A stretch of DNA of 64,000 bases from Ichthyophis bannanicus. Lineage: Eukaryota > Chordata > Amphibia > Gymnophiona > Ichthyophiidae. The translations under genes and the position numbers were made by a program. Of this stretch, positions 32,340-42,331 are shown one piece after another (the first letter of the stretch is position 1; the number at the start of each line of letters is the position of its first letter). The notes below the pieces were generated by a model. The model ran no database searches. It saw nothing but the letters and a program-made list of their open reading frames with translations, and had not been told where the DNA came from. The stretch covers positions 711,623,637 to 711,687,636 of the forward strand of contig CM066033.1 of the NCBI GenBank assembly GCA_033557465.1, written 5' to 3'.

Positions 32340-34189
32340 TCCGAAAGCATAGCCTCTCCTCCTCAGCTGGCTCACATCAGCACAGGAGGCCGGCTGGCCC
32401 TCTTTGCCCACAGGTGGTCAGCCGTCACAACAGATACCTGGGTACTCCATAGAGTCCAAAAGGGTTATCTTCTTCATTTTCACCAGGTACCTCCCTCCTT
32501 TTTTCCAGGGGAGCCTCCAAGACCCCCTCTGCACAGGACCTACTCCTACAGGACTTAGCAAGTCTACTAAAGGAACGGGCTGTGGAACCGGTGCCCCACC
32601 ACCTGAGAGGTCACGGCTTTTATTCCAGGTACTTTCTGGTACCAAAGAGAACAGGAGGCCTCAGACCCATCCTAGACTTGCGAAACCTCAACAAGTTCCT
32701 GGAGAGGGAAAAGTTCAAGATGCTTACCCTTGGAATCCTGCTGCCCTACCTCCAGCAGGGAGATTGGCTATGCTCCTTAGATCTAAAGGATGCGTATACT
32801 CACATCCTTATTCATCCAGACCACAGACAATATCTTAGATTTGTTGTGGGAGGAAACCACTATCAGTACAGAGTACTACCCTTTGGCCTAACCTCCGCCC
32901 CCAGGGTGTTCACAAAGTGCCTGGCGGTGATGGCGGCCTACCTGAGGCTTCAAGGTCTTTTTGTGTTCCCGTACCTGGATGACTGGCTCATAAGGGGCCA
33001 GTCTTCACAGGAGGCCAGTCAAGCCACCCGTCGCACTGTGGCTCTGCTTCAGCACTTTGGGTTTGTCATAAACTTCGCAAAGTCCACTTTGCTCCCGGCC
33101 CAGAACATGGAGTTCATAGGAGCAAGGCTGGACACCCTTCAGGCGAAGGCTTTTCTGCCCGTGGACAGAGCCCACAGATTAATGGATCTAGCCAGGCAGT
33201 TTCGCAGCAATTCCCTGGTCTCCGCCAGGCAATTCCTGAGACTTCTCGGCCATATGGCTTCCACGGTTCATGTAACCCCCAATGCCCACCTGCATATGCG
33301 GCCTGCTCAGTGGAGTCTTCGAATTCAGTGGCATCAGGCCACAGGGAGTCTTGCAGACTCAGTAAGAATATCCACACTTCTTGCCTCCTCTCTGCAATGG
33401 TGGCTTCATCTTCCGAATCTGATGCTCGGAGTGTTTTTTCAAACCCCTCCGCACTCTCAAGTGCTGACAACCGATGCTTCTCTTCAAGGTTGGGGAGCGC
33501 ATTGCCAAGGGGCATGTACTCAGGGTCTCTGGACCCCTTGGGAGGCTGCACAGCAGATTAATTTCCTGGAGCTGCGGGCGATGCGCTTAGCTCTGAGGGC
33601 CTTCTCCCATCTCATGTCTCACCAGTCTGTACTGGTCCAGACGGACAATCAAGTTGCCATGTTTTACGTGAACAAGCAAGGAGGCACAGGCTCCTTCCTT
33701 CTATGACAGGAAGCACAACGGCTGTGCTCCTGGGCCGTCAATCACGGAATCCTTCTCAAGGCAGTCTACCTCCCAGGTCAAGAGAATTACCTGGCGGACA
33801 GACTGAGCAGGATCCTGCAACCACACGAATGGAGATCGAATCCATTGGTGGTTCAGCAGATCTTTCTGAGGTGGGGCCTCCCCACCATGGATCTTTTCGC
33901 CAGTCCTCTGAACCGGCAACTCCCGAGATTCTGTTCTAGACAACCGCATCCTCTCAGAGTAGCAGCGGATGTGTTTCTGCTCCCGTGGTCCAAAGGCCTA
34001 CTGTATGCGTTTCCTCCCACGCCACTAGTGTCCAGAACACTGTTCAAAGTACTCAAGGACGGGGCCTCCATGATTCTGATAGCCCCCAGGTGGCCGAGGC
34101 AACTGTGGTTCCCACTTCTGCTGCAACTGGTGGTGGACACACCTATTCCTCTGGGGATTCAACACGATCTCCTGTCTCAAGAACAGTGA
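32340..34189 (+). pseudogene. Element E reverse transcriptase and RNase H
   Basis: The N-terminal part lies in the 32268-32558 frame (WSAVTTDTWVLHRVQKGYLLHFH) and shifts near 32515 to the main frame. RT motifs: LDLRNLNKFLEREKFKM, SLDLKDAYTHILIHPDHRQ, LPFGLTSAPRVFTKCL, FPYLDDWLI near 32965-32995. RNase H: TTDASLQGWGAH, FLELRAMRLAL, QTDNQVAMFYVNKQGG, then TGA at 33704-33706. After the stop the same frame continues with an RNase H tail and connection (LPGQENYLADRLSRILQPHEW, TMDLFASPLNRQLPRFCSR, MILIAPRWPRQLW) to 34189. One stop and one frameshift are the only clear lesions. Confidence 0.85.
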
Positions 34190-35286
34190 TCTCTCTTACA
34201 CCCCAACCTCCAGTCCCTTCATCTGATGGCCTGGCTGCTGAAAGGGTAGTTCTGGCTCCCCTACTACTGCCTAGAGAGGTGGAAGACGTAGTCTTAGCCT
34301 CTAGAAGGCAGTCCACCCGGAAATCCTATGCTCTTAAGTGGCGTAGATTCTCCGCATGGTGTGCTCAGCACAACGAGAATCCCTTCTCCTGCTTGATAGC
34401 GGTAGTATTGCAATATTTGCTTTACCTCTCCAATCTAGGCCTTAAGTCCAATTCTGTCAGAGTTCACCTCAGTGCTCTCTCAGCGCACCACTCGCCGGTG
34501 GACGGGAGGCCTCTTTCCAACCACCCTTTGGTGGCTCGTTTCCTCAGAGGCCTCCTCCTGCTTAAGCCGCCTCTACGTCCACCGGCCCCTGAGTGGGATT
34601 TAAATGTGGTCTTACAGCGGATTACTTGTCCGCCATTTGAACCTATGGCTACCTGTCCTCTCCGTTTTCTCTCCTGGAAAACTTTGTTTCTGGTAGCTCT
34701 TACCTCTGCTAGGCGAGTAAGTGAACTTCAGGCGCTAGTGTCTGATCCCCCTTACACTAGGTTCTACAGGAATAGGGTAGTCTTACGGACTCACCCTAAG
34801 TTTCTCCCTAAGGTTGTCTCCTCTTTCCACCTCAATCAGGAGGTGGTTCTTCCGACTTTCTTTCCCAGGCCGCATGCCATCCGGGCTGAGATGGTCCTGC
34901 ATACCCTGGACTGTAGGAGGGCGTTATCCTTCTACCTTGACCGTACGCGGGAGCACCGGAGGGCTGTTCAGCTCTTCGTTTCTTTTGACCCCAATAAGTT
35001 GGGGTTACCTGTCTCCAAGCGTACTTTGTCCATATGGGTCGCTGACTGTATCGCCTGGGCTTATGGGGCAGCCGGCCTCTCGTTGGAGGGTCGAGTCACG
35101 GCTAATCGTGTCAGGGCGAAGGCTGCGTCAGTGGCTCATCTCCGCTCTGTTCCGTTGGCAGACATCTGCCGGGCCGCTACTTGGTCTTCAAGCCAGACTT
35201 TTGCGGCCCATTACTGCCTTGAGAGGGAGTCCCGCAGGGACAGTGCTTTCGGACAGGCAGTACTCCATAATCTCTTTGGGGTTTAG
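33985..35286 (+). CDS. Element E tyrosine recombinase (intact frame, HxxR His replaced)
   Basis: An open frame of 433 codons in a different phase from RT/RNase H, overlapping it for about 200 bases; the domain proper begins near residue 70 (GLAAERVVLAPLLLP). Core-binding region RKSYALKWRRFSAWCAQ and SVRVHLSALSAH. Catalytic residues: Arg in SARRVSELQAL (about 34710) and the Tyr in AHYCLERESRRD (about 35210). The HxxR position reads TANRVRAKAASVAH, so the His found in element A (AHNVRA) is Asn. Some tyrosine recombinases tolerate changes at this His, so activity cannot be excluded. The frame ends 140 bases before the internal complementary region. Confidence 0.85.
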   Translation: MVQRPTVCVSSHATSVQNTVQSTQGRGLHDSDSPQVAEATVVPTSAATGGGHTYSSGDSTRSPVSRTVISLTPQPPVPSSDGLAAERVVLAPLLLPREVEDVVLASRRQSTRKSYALKWRRFSAWCAQHNENPFSCLIAVVLQYLLYLSNLGLKSNSVRVHLSALSAHHSPVDGRPLSNHPLVARFLRGLLLLKPPLRPPAPEWDLNVVLQRITCPPFEPMATCPLRFLSWKTLFLVALTSARRVSELQALVSDPPYTRFYRNRVVLRTHPKFLPKVVSSFHLNQEVVLPTFFPRPHAIRAEMVLHTLDCRRALSFYLDRTREHRRAVQLFVSFDPNKLGLPVSKRTLSIWVADCIAWAYGAAGLSLEGRVTANRVRAKAASVAHLRSVPLADICRAATWSSSQTFAAHYCLERESRRDSAFGQAVLHNLFGV

Positions 35287-35427
35287 GCAACTCCTTCCCT
35301 CCGGCCCTGATGTTGGGCTACCAGTCGGGGGCGTTCTCAGAGAAGATTCCTTCCTTATGTTCTGACGCTCTAGAGGGAGCTCCTTTTTTCGGCTTGGGGT
35401 CTCCGGTAGCCTTAAGCTGGGGAGTCC

Positions 35428-35523
35428 CATATGTGAGGACTGACTTCCTGCTTGGTCCTGGAGAAAGAGTAGTTACTCAACTGTAACAGGTGTTCTCCAG
35501 GAGCCGCAGGAATCAGCCTCACA
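35428..35523 (+). repeat. Internal complementary region of element E
   Basis: The left half complements the element's left end (CATATGTGAGGACTGACTTC...GGTCCTGGAGAA). The right half complements the right end (AGAGTAGTTACTCAACTGTAACAGGTGTTCTCC). The junction is near 35465. Confidence 0.9.
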
Positions 35524-35599
35524 ACCCTCCCTCCTCCCCTTGGAGTTGCAGTCATATGATTTATTTTTTGCTATTTTTGCTGTCTTTTAGCTATGTCGT

Positions 35600-35788
35600 C
35601 AGACTGAGCAAGATGGCACCCTTGGGCGGGAAGGGGACCGCGCATGCGCGCTGCAATTCCCAAAGGCTTTCTTTGAAAGCTGGGGAAATGCTCCGCACGG
35701 GGGCTCCGTCGGCGCCGACGTCACCCATATGTGAGGACTGATTCCTGCTGCTCCTGGAGAACACCTGTTACAGGTGAGTAACTACTCT
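35600..35788 (+). repeat. Right terminal repeat and extension of element E
   Basis: Inverted copy of the left end to about 35760, then a right-only extension with palindrome ACCTGTTACAGGTG at 35762-35775 and ACTACTCT at the edge. Confidence 0.9.
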
Positions 35789-36096
35789 TTCTAGTCATTT
35801 GGGACTTCCAGTTTCCAAAAGAACTCTCTCTCTAAGTGGATTGCAAATTGCATATCATTTGCATATGAGAGTAAAGGACATTCTCTCGAAGGCCATGTCA
35901 CAGCTCGCAATGTGAGAGCAATGGCATCCTTTATGGCTAATCTTCGTTCTGTGTCCATTGACGACATCTGTAGAGCAGCCACTTGGGCTTCGGTACACAC
36001 CTTTACAGCCCACTGTTGCTTAGACAAGGACTCCCGTCGGGATGCATCATTTGGCCAGGCTATTATCCAGCATCTCTTTCAGACTTATTACAACTC
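35789..36096 (+). pseudogene. Element C/D tyrosine recombinase, C-terminal part
   Basis: Picks up at HLGLPVSKRTLS-like sequence, after a small frameshift, and reads GHVTARNVRAMASFMANLRSVSIDDICRAATWASVHTFTAH. The HxxR His is Arg (ARNVR) and the nucleophilic Tyr is Cys (AHCCLDKD), so this enzyme is catalytically dead even apart from the insertion. It ends at FQTYYNSY before the internal complementary region. Confidence 0.85.
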
Positions 36097-36210
36097 CTAC
36101 CCTCTGTCCTGGGTGTCGATGCCAGATATCCATGGGGAGGAAGCATGACCCATCTCACCTTGGGTTCGCAGCTTGCTGGGGTCATCCCCCTGGCATCTCT
36201 CAGCTGGGGA

Positions 36211-36312
36211 GTCCCCATATGTGAAGACTACATTCCTGTTTGTTCCTGGAGATAGCGTAGTTACTCACCTGTAACAGGTGATCTCCAGGAACAGCAGGAA
36301 TTGTCTTCACAA
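36211..36312 (+). repeat. Internal complementary region of element C/D
   Basis: Complements both ends: CATATGTGAAGACTACATTC...TTCCTGGAGAT for the left, AGCGTAGTTACTCACCTGTAACAGGTGATCTCC for the right. Palindrome at 36266-36280. A CT-rich tract follows. Confidence 0.85.
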
Positions 36313-36394
36313 CCCACCCACCTCCCCTGGGAGTTGTCTCTGTCTATCTCTCTCTCTGTCTACTTCTCTCCTTTGGTTGCAGCTATAAACTCAG

Positions 36395-36578
36395 CTGAAG
36401 AGGAAGAGTTTGGAAAGGCGGGAAGGCAGCACGCAGGTGCGGTGGGATGCTCCAAAAAGCTTTCCTATTGGACGCTGGGGAGCGTTCCTTCGCAGGCTCC
36501 ATCGGTACCAATGATACCCATATGTGAAGACTTAATTCCTTTTCCCGGAGATCACCTGTTACAGGTAAGTAACTACGC
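36395..36578 (+). repeat. Right terminal repeat and extension of element C/D
   Basis: Inverted copy of 20336-20500, then an extension with ACCTGTTACAGGT at about 36554-36566 and the terminus AACTACGC at 36578. Host CR1 sequence follows directly. Confidence 0.85.
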
Positions 36579-37315
36579 TTTCTCCTCAGAGTAAGCTTTA
36601 TTTACCTCTTCCCTTTGTCGTCTCCCACTCAACCAATTTCTAAACCAATCAGTAACATTAGGGTCCATCCTTAGAGTGCTCAGTTTGTTTATAAGTTGCC
36701 TGTGTGGAACGGTGGCAAAGGCTTTACAGAAATCTAAATTCACCACATTTAGGGCTCTCCATCAATCCAACTCCCTGGTCACCCAGTCTATGAAATCAAT
36801 CAGATTTGTCTGACGTGACTGGTGAATCCATGCTGCCTCGGATCCTGCAATCCATTCTACTCCAGAAACCTCACTATTCTCTCTTTTAGTAGCCTTTCTG
36901 ATGATTTACTAACCACAAAGGTTAGACTAACTGGCCTTTAGTTTTCAGTGTCATCCTACTGCCGCTTTTGTGTAAAGGGACTACATGTGCCTTTCTCCAG
37001 TTCTCTGGCACCACTCCCGACTCCAAAGAGGCATTGAAAAAGTCAGACAGTGGAGCCCCTAGAACATCCCCAAGTTCTCTCAATGTTTTTGGATGTATCC
37101 CATCTGGACTCAAGGCTTTGTCTACTTTTAGTTTAGCTAGTTCCTCACAAACTGTCTTCTGAAAATTGTTCCAGATACCCGTCGCTTCTGTTCCTATTTG
37201 TGGATGTTTCTGAGATCCTGCTTCTGGCCCTTCATCTGTGAACACAGAACAGAAATATTTCTTAAGCAATTTTGCTTTATCCTCGTCAGTTTCTACATAT
37301 TCCACTGCACAAAAA
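36579..37315 (-). mobile_element. Host CR1 LINE, piece 3 of 5 (RT N-terminal and middle)
   Basis: Minus-strand translation gives KAKLLKKYFCSVFTDEG, then KVDKALSPDGIHPKTLRELGDVLG and ASLESGVVPENWRKAHVVPLHKSG. It continues DFCKAFATVPHRQLINKL and WFRNWLSGRRQREEV, up to 36579. The next CR1 codons (GVSQGS, FADDTK) lie in piece 2 at 20335, showing that C/D inserted between them. The upstream end at 37315 breaks in a Glu-rich stretch that continues at 38928. Confidence 0.85.
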
Positions 37316-38927
37316 CAACCCCACCTCATACAGGCCAATCTCCAGCCTCCCGCTACTGACTAAACAAATTGAAAAAGCTATCCTTATCCAATTCCAAGAC
37401 CATATTGACAATATACCCCTCTAGACGATTAACAATATGGCTTTAGGCCATACCATGGTGTTGAGACGCTCCTAGCTGTACTATTTGACCGTATGCTTTG
37501 TGGTATCGATAACACTGAAAATGTGTTCCTCCTCATATTCGTAGACATCTCTGCAGCCTTTGATAGTGTAAGCCATCACATCATGCTATCCAGACTACAA
37601 CACATAGGCATCAATAACACAGTATTACAATGGTTCAACTCATACCTGTCAGAAAGAAAGAACCCAGCAAGTTAAAATAGTAAATACCACCTCCAAAACA
37701 TATAACCAAGAACAAGGTCTCCCCCAGGGCTCCGCACTCACCGCACTTTTATTTAACATTTACCTGCAACCCATCTGCTCCATACTTTAAAAAATTCAAA
37801 TTACTATACCATATATATGCGGATGATATAATGATATATCTTCCATTTAAAATTAATAAACCCCCCAATCCAACAAATCAATAGCTGTTTTGCTGAATTA
37901 CTCAACTGACTTTCTGACTAGAATCTAAAGATTAATTTCAATAAAAACAAGGCCCTCTACGTAACACGAAACCAAAACTTCACACCTCCACCAAACATTA
38001 AAATTCAAGACACAATTATAGCTGTCAAAGAAGAGAGAAAATATCTTGGAGTAATCCTAGATCGCACCCTGAACATGTCTGCATTCATAAAATAAAGACA
38101 AGAAAAATTTACTATAAACTGAGACTACTAAAACAACTCCACCTACTGCTCCACCCCAGCGACTTTAAATCAGTACTCAAAGCAATTGTCACCGCACATT
38201 TTGACTATGCAAACGCATTACTCCAAGGTCTACCTAAACAAACAATTCTTCCACTACAAATTGCACAGCACATTGCTGCCAGAATAACAACAAACGCCAA
38301 ACCATTAGACCATATTACACCTATACTATCTAATTTACACTGGCTCCCGATACATTCCTGCACCCAATACAAAATAATTGTAACCACTTTCAAGCTAATC
38401 AATGACATATCACCATCCTACCTATCTTCCATCATCTCTAATGAAAAGACCTCTCGCAGTCAAAGAAACTGCAATAAAAACAAACTGATAACAGCGCCAG
38501 ACTACATTAAAGCTAAAAGGATCACAAACAGAGCATTTTCACACTGCGCACCCACACTTTGGAACACACTTCCAGACAGCCTAAGAGAGATAAAAGACCT
38601 CTCCTCCTTTAGAAAAAAACTTAAAACACATTTATTCTTGCAACACTTCGCTCTATAACATAACCTCAGAACTCTAACTAGAGAACACACACTCCAGCTC
38701 TACATTCCCTAGAAGAATACATCATAAACACAATGACAAGCATCCTTTGTATATACAGTAGTTAATGGTTAGATCGTTTAATTGTTATTGTATATAGTTA
38801 ATACTGTTACATGTAAACTGAATTTGTACCTTTGTGCAATTCATTGTTTTTCATTGTAAACCGCAATTGATCTGTAGGAAATCGCGGTATAGAAATGTAA
38901 ATTAAATAAATAAAATATTCCTCCCCT
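37316..38927 (+). mobile_element. L2-like LINE number 2, decayed, in host CR1
   Basis: A plus-strand LINE with RT motifs NNPTSYRPISSLPLLTKQIE, FVDISAAFDSVSHHIMLSRL (37541-37600), QGLPQGSAL near 37725 and YADDIMIY at about 37816. The C-terminal text reads LHWLPIHSCTQYK and ends with PTLWNTLPDSLREIKDL near 38590. Frames are broken many times. The 3' end (GTAAACCGC...GATCTGTAGGAAATCGCGGTATAGAAATG, then AAATAAATAAA) matches the type of the L2-like copy ending at 9936. ATATTCC flanks both sides, a plausible 7-bp target duplication in the host CR1. Confidence 0.8.
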
Positions 38928-39860
38928 TCACCCTTGAGTCTGTCAGTACCATTTTATCCCTTCGTCTTCTCACTAACATATCTGAAAAATGTCTTATCCA
39001 TACATTTTATTGCATTAGCTGTTTTTTCTTGGTTTAGTACCTTTGCTTTCCTGAATACTGTGCTAGCTTCTCTGTTTCTCCAAATATAGATGCGTGTCGT
39101 CTTCTCTCTGTGATATCTTGTATTTCATGAAGGCCTCCCTTTTTTCTTCACCTTTTAAGCTACTTCTTTTGAGAACCATAGCAGCCTCCTTTTCCTTTTA
39201 CATTTATTTACCTTTCTAACAAAAAGCTTTGTTGCCCTTGAAATATCCCCTTTCAGTTTTGCCCACTATTTTTCTACATCCCCCAGCTTTCCCATCCCGC
39301 TAACAGCTCCTTGAGATATTGTCCCGTTGTGGCAAAGTTAGTTTTCCTAAAGTCTAAGACCTTTGCTTTTGAATGTGCTTTATCAGCCATTTGATCACTG
39401 GATGCGAGATGATGTCCCACTGTAACATCAGAAACACTTTCCCCTTTGGTAAGCACTAAGTACAGTATGGCCCCGTCACATGTGGGTTCTGTTACCAGTT
39501 GCCTGAATAGTTCTCCCTGTAGAGAATCCAGGAACTCCTTACTTCTAGATGACACAGCAGCAGGGTTGTGCCAATCCACATCCGACATATTGAAATCACT
39601 TATCAGTAGCACTTCTCCTTTCATGGCAATACTGTGTATGTCTTGTATTAAATCTTCATTGACTTCTATCTCTGTGATGCGGATCTGTATATAACTCCAA
39701 TGCAAATAAATCCACAATGCCTCTTCTCTTCCTTTTAAGCCCTTCAATGCTATAGCTTTGATATTATTTTTAACATATAGGGTTACACCATCCTCCCCTT
39801 CTTCCTACCCTGTCCTTCCTGAATAAATTAAAGCCCGGTATAATTATATCCCAGTCATGG
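38928..39860 (-). mobile_element. Host CR1 LINE, piece 4 of 5 (endonuclease and linker)
   Basis: The frame 39274-39747 on the minus strand carries ALWIYLHWSYIQIRIT, EVLLISDFNMSDVDWHNPAA (GDFN to SDFN), LYLVLTKGESVSDVTVGHHL, HSKAKVLDFRKTNFATT. Then comes the basic linker KRKRRLLWFSKEVA near 39150-39210, down to YVSEK..KG at 38950. At the other end DWDIIIPGFNLFRKDRVGRRGG stops at 39860 where element F begins; the start of the domain is at 45949. Confidence 0.8.
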
Positions 39861-40012
39861 TTCCTTTTCGTCCCTCTAGTCCAGTCCCGGAACCATAGAG
39901 TTGTCAATCCCATCCAGCAGCTTTGGAGACTGAATGACATCACTTTAGCACCTCTGGTATAACTAGGCAAGGACCGCCCATTATCCTCAGTAATTCAGTC
40001 TCCAAGCAGCTG
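39861..40012 (+). repeat. Left inverted terminal repeat of element F
   Basis: Inverted to about 45786-45910: CTCTAGTCCAGTCCC, AGCTTTGGAGACTGAATGAC, TGGTATAACTAGGCAAGGAC are seen in complement near the right end. Confidence 0.9.
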
Positions 40013-40854
40013 TGGGGTGTCTGAACCTAGGGTGGCTCAGGGCAGTTCAGCAGAGCTTAGAGGGTTTTTTGGGTTCTCTTTTCTTTTGGGGAATTCAATT
40101 TGATTGTTTCTTTATTTTTTTAGTGGGCTCAGCTGTGAAGAAGATTCCCTTCTGGTTCCAGTCTTGAGTGCCTTCCCCCTCCCCCCCTCCTGGTTTGCTT
40201 CCCTGCTGTGTGCAGGGGACACCTGTGAAGGGGGCTTACCTCCCTGCTGCCAGAACCCGCTACAAAGGGTGAGGAGCAGGTAGCAGGTTTGGCAGGTACC
40301 TCCTGGGCGGTCAGCACTGCTGGCTGCCTCCTGACAGGGGAGAGTGTCTCTCAGAGCAATAGGGAGCTGCTGCAGAGAAGTCACTGCCTGTCAGTACACT
40401 TGGGGTGAGTGAGAAATCGCACTTTTGGGGCTTTCTTTGCTTTTTTCTTCTTTATTTCTTTGTTTTCTGGTTTTCTGGGGGTGTTTTTCTATTAGTTTGT
40501 GTTCTTACAGCTTTGGGGAGCTGTTTTTTTCTCGGGTGTTTTTGGCGGGAATCGCTGACGGCGGCCATCTTGAAAAATTGCGTTTATTTTTCTTTTTCCT
40601 TTCTTCTCCTTCATTTTGATGTTTTTTGGTGGCCTACAAGCTTCGTTTTGGCTGGCAAACCTTTTTAAAGTGGTTGCCTGCTTGGCTGGGTCCTGCAGGA
40701 CTCTTTAGTTGAAAAAAAAAAAAAAGTTTTTTATAATAACAGAGCTTCTCTGGCACACTGCAGAACAGTGATTCCTCTCTATTTCTGTGCAGCACCTGGG
40801 ACAGGAGCCCTTTGAAGGGGCAGCAGGTGCTAGCCTTATCTGCTACTATTGGCT
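40013..40854 (+). other. Element F 5' untranslated region
   Basis: No motif-bearing frame; T-rich in 40400-40680 with an A14 run near 40712. A GGCGGCCATCTTG box at about 40560 is the reverse of a YY1-like CAAGATGGCCGCC site, a known LINE promoter element, so it may be part of an internal promoter. That role is inference. Confidence 0.45.
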
Positions 40855-42330
40855 ATGCCTTCAAAGTCACGGTGTATACTTTGTGGCTTGAAGCGCAGCT
40901 CCCTGCTGGAGTCTGGTGTGTGCTCAGGGTGTCACTTGCTCTCTGGGTGAATGGACTCTGATCCGGATCCGCTGTTAGATCTGCGGGAGGTGCAGGAGCC
41001 ACCTTCTCTGGCGCAGGAGGAGCCGGTGGCAGGTCCCTCCTCTGCGGGGGGTTCCGAGGTTCCTGGCGGTCAGGGGCTCAGGCCTGCTGCTGCAGGGCTT
41101 CCCTCAGAGTTTTTTGCCTTGATGCAGCAGGCCTTTGCGTTGCTCCAGCCGGCGGTTCCGCCCTCGGCGCAAGACTCTAGGGGTCTTAAGAGAGCTGGGT
41201 CCCTCGCAGGAGTATCCGAGGGCGCCCTGGTGGCAAAGTTGGGTAGAACTATGGGGGCGGAGGGGTCGGCTTCTCTTCTCGGGGATGGTGATTTGTCCCC
41301 TTTGGAGGGGGCCCTCGACGGCTTGTCGGAGGACGAGCTGGAGGACGGTGAGTTACCGGACTCTGAGCAGCAGAGTAGAGTGGTCAGGATTTTCCGACGG
41401 GAGGAGCTTCCGGCCTTGATAGCAGAGAGCCTCAAGGCCTTGAATGTTCAGACGGGAGAGCCGGATTCCGAGGAGGCCTTGGAGGATCCGGTCTTGAAAG
41501 CGGTTCGTTCATCCCACCAAGTTTTTCCTTTGCATCGGGTATTTAAGGCTATGATTCAGGAGGAGTGGGATGTTCCGGATTCAGCCCTTCGGGGTTCTCG
41601 GGCCTTGTCTCGCCTGTATCCGCTTGCTCAGAGTGATAGAGAGTTGTTTCGCTGCCCGAAGGTGGATGCGGCCGTCTCGGCAGTTACTAAAAAGACTACC
41701 ATTCCCGTGGAAGGCGCGGCGGCCTTGAGGGATGTTCAGGACAGGCGCTTGGAGTCGGTCCTGAAGCAAGTCTTTGAAGTTTGCGCCCTTTCCATGCAGG
41801 CTTCGATAGCGGGGGCCTGGGTGGCTCGGGGCTGTTTGCGGTGGTCCCAGCGTTTGCGGGGGGATCGCCCTGAGGGTGGTCTGGAGGAGGCTGCCCGTTT
41901 GGAGTCTGGGACGGCGTACCTCGCGGACATCCATTACGATCTTATCCGAGGTTTGGCGAAGGGCATGGCCTCGGTGGTGGCGGCGCGGCGCTGTCTCTGG
42001 CTGCGAAATTGGGCGGCCGACAGTTCGTCTAAGGCTCGTCTTAGTAAGTTGCCGTTTCGCGGTAAGCTGTTGTTCGGCGAGGACTTGGAGAAGTTGGTGA
42101 AGGATTTAGGTGAGTCCAAAGGTGGACGTTTGCCGGAGGATAAGCCGAAGCAGCCGCTCATGGCGTCGGGCTTTCGGGGGTCGGCAAAAGAATTTCATCG
42201 CTCTCGGCCTTTTCGAGGGAGCTCTTCTCAGTGGGGTAGGTACCCTGTCCGCGGTCAGGCATTTCGGAGTTTCCGGGGCGCGGGACGCGGTTTCGTTCCT
42301 TTCCAGTCCTCGCCGCCGAAGAAGCAATGA
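40855..42330 (+). pseudogene. Element F gag-like ORF (single early TGA)
   Basis: ATG 40855 opens MPSKSRCILCG; TGA at 40948-40950 falls just after the zinc pattern CILC...CSGC, and ATG 40951 follows at once in the same frame, giving 459 intact codons. The body has an acidic stretch (EDELEDGELPDSE) and FRREELPALIAESLKALNV. The conserved VDAAVSAVTKKTTIPVEGAA and WVARGCLRWSQRL lie in the middle, and GKLLFGEDLEKLVKDLGESK near the end. The tail is Arg/Gly/Phe-rich (FRGAGRGF). Element G has the same protein. Re-initiation at 40951 would give a protein without the zinc motif. Confidence 0.8.
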
Positions 42331-42331
42331 G

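Larger units (their letters stand above)
29993..35788 (+). mobile_element. DIRS element E, nested in the recombinase of C/D
   Basis: A complete 5.8-kb A-lineage DIRS element, richer in GC than its host. It starts TTCTCCAGGACC at 29993 and ends ACTACTCT/TTCT at about 35788; the terminal repeats are 29993-30143 and 35600-35760. The internal complementary region is 35428-35523. The recombinase of C/D breaks at GATTCT and resumes AGTCATTT, and the joined site has the same length as the matching part of element A, so no bases were duplicated beyond a shared TTCT. Relative nesting makes it younger than C/D. Gag and RT carry a few lesions; the recombinase frame is intact. Confidence 0.9.
20336..36578 (+). 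mobile_element. DIRS element C/D, split by a CR1 and by DIRS element E
   Basis: One A-type DIRS element spread over 16 kb. The left terminus (ATCTCCAGGAAC) is at 20336 and the right terminus (...AACTACGC) at 36578; the internal complementary region at 36211-36312 contains both. Gag begins at 20748 and is cut at about 22174 by a CR1, resuming at 27102. The recombinase is cut at 29992 by element E and resumes at 35789. Removing both inserts gives the order and about the length of element A (5.5 kb). Flanking host CR1 is collinear across the whole block. Confidence 0.85.
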
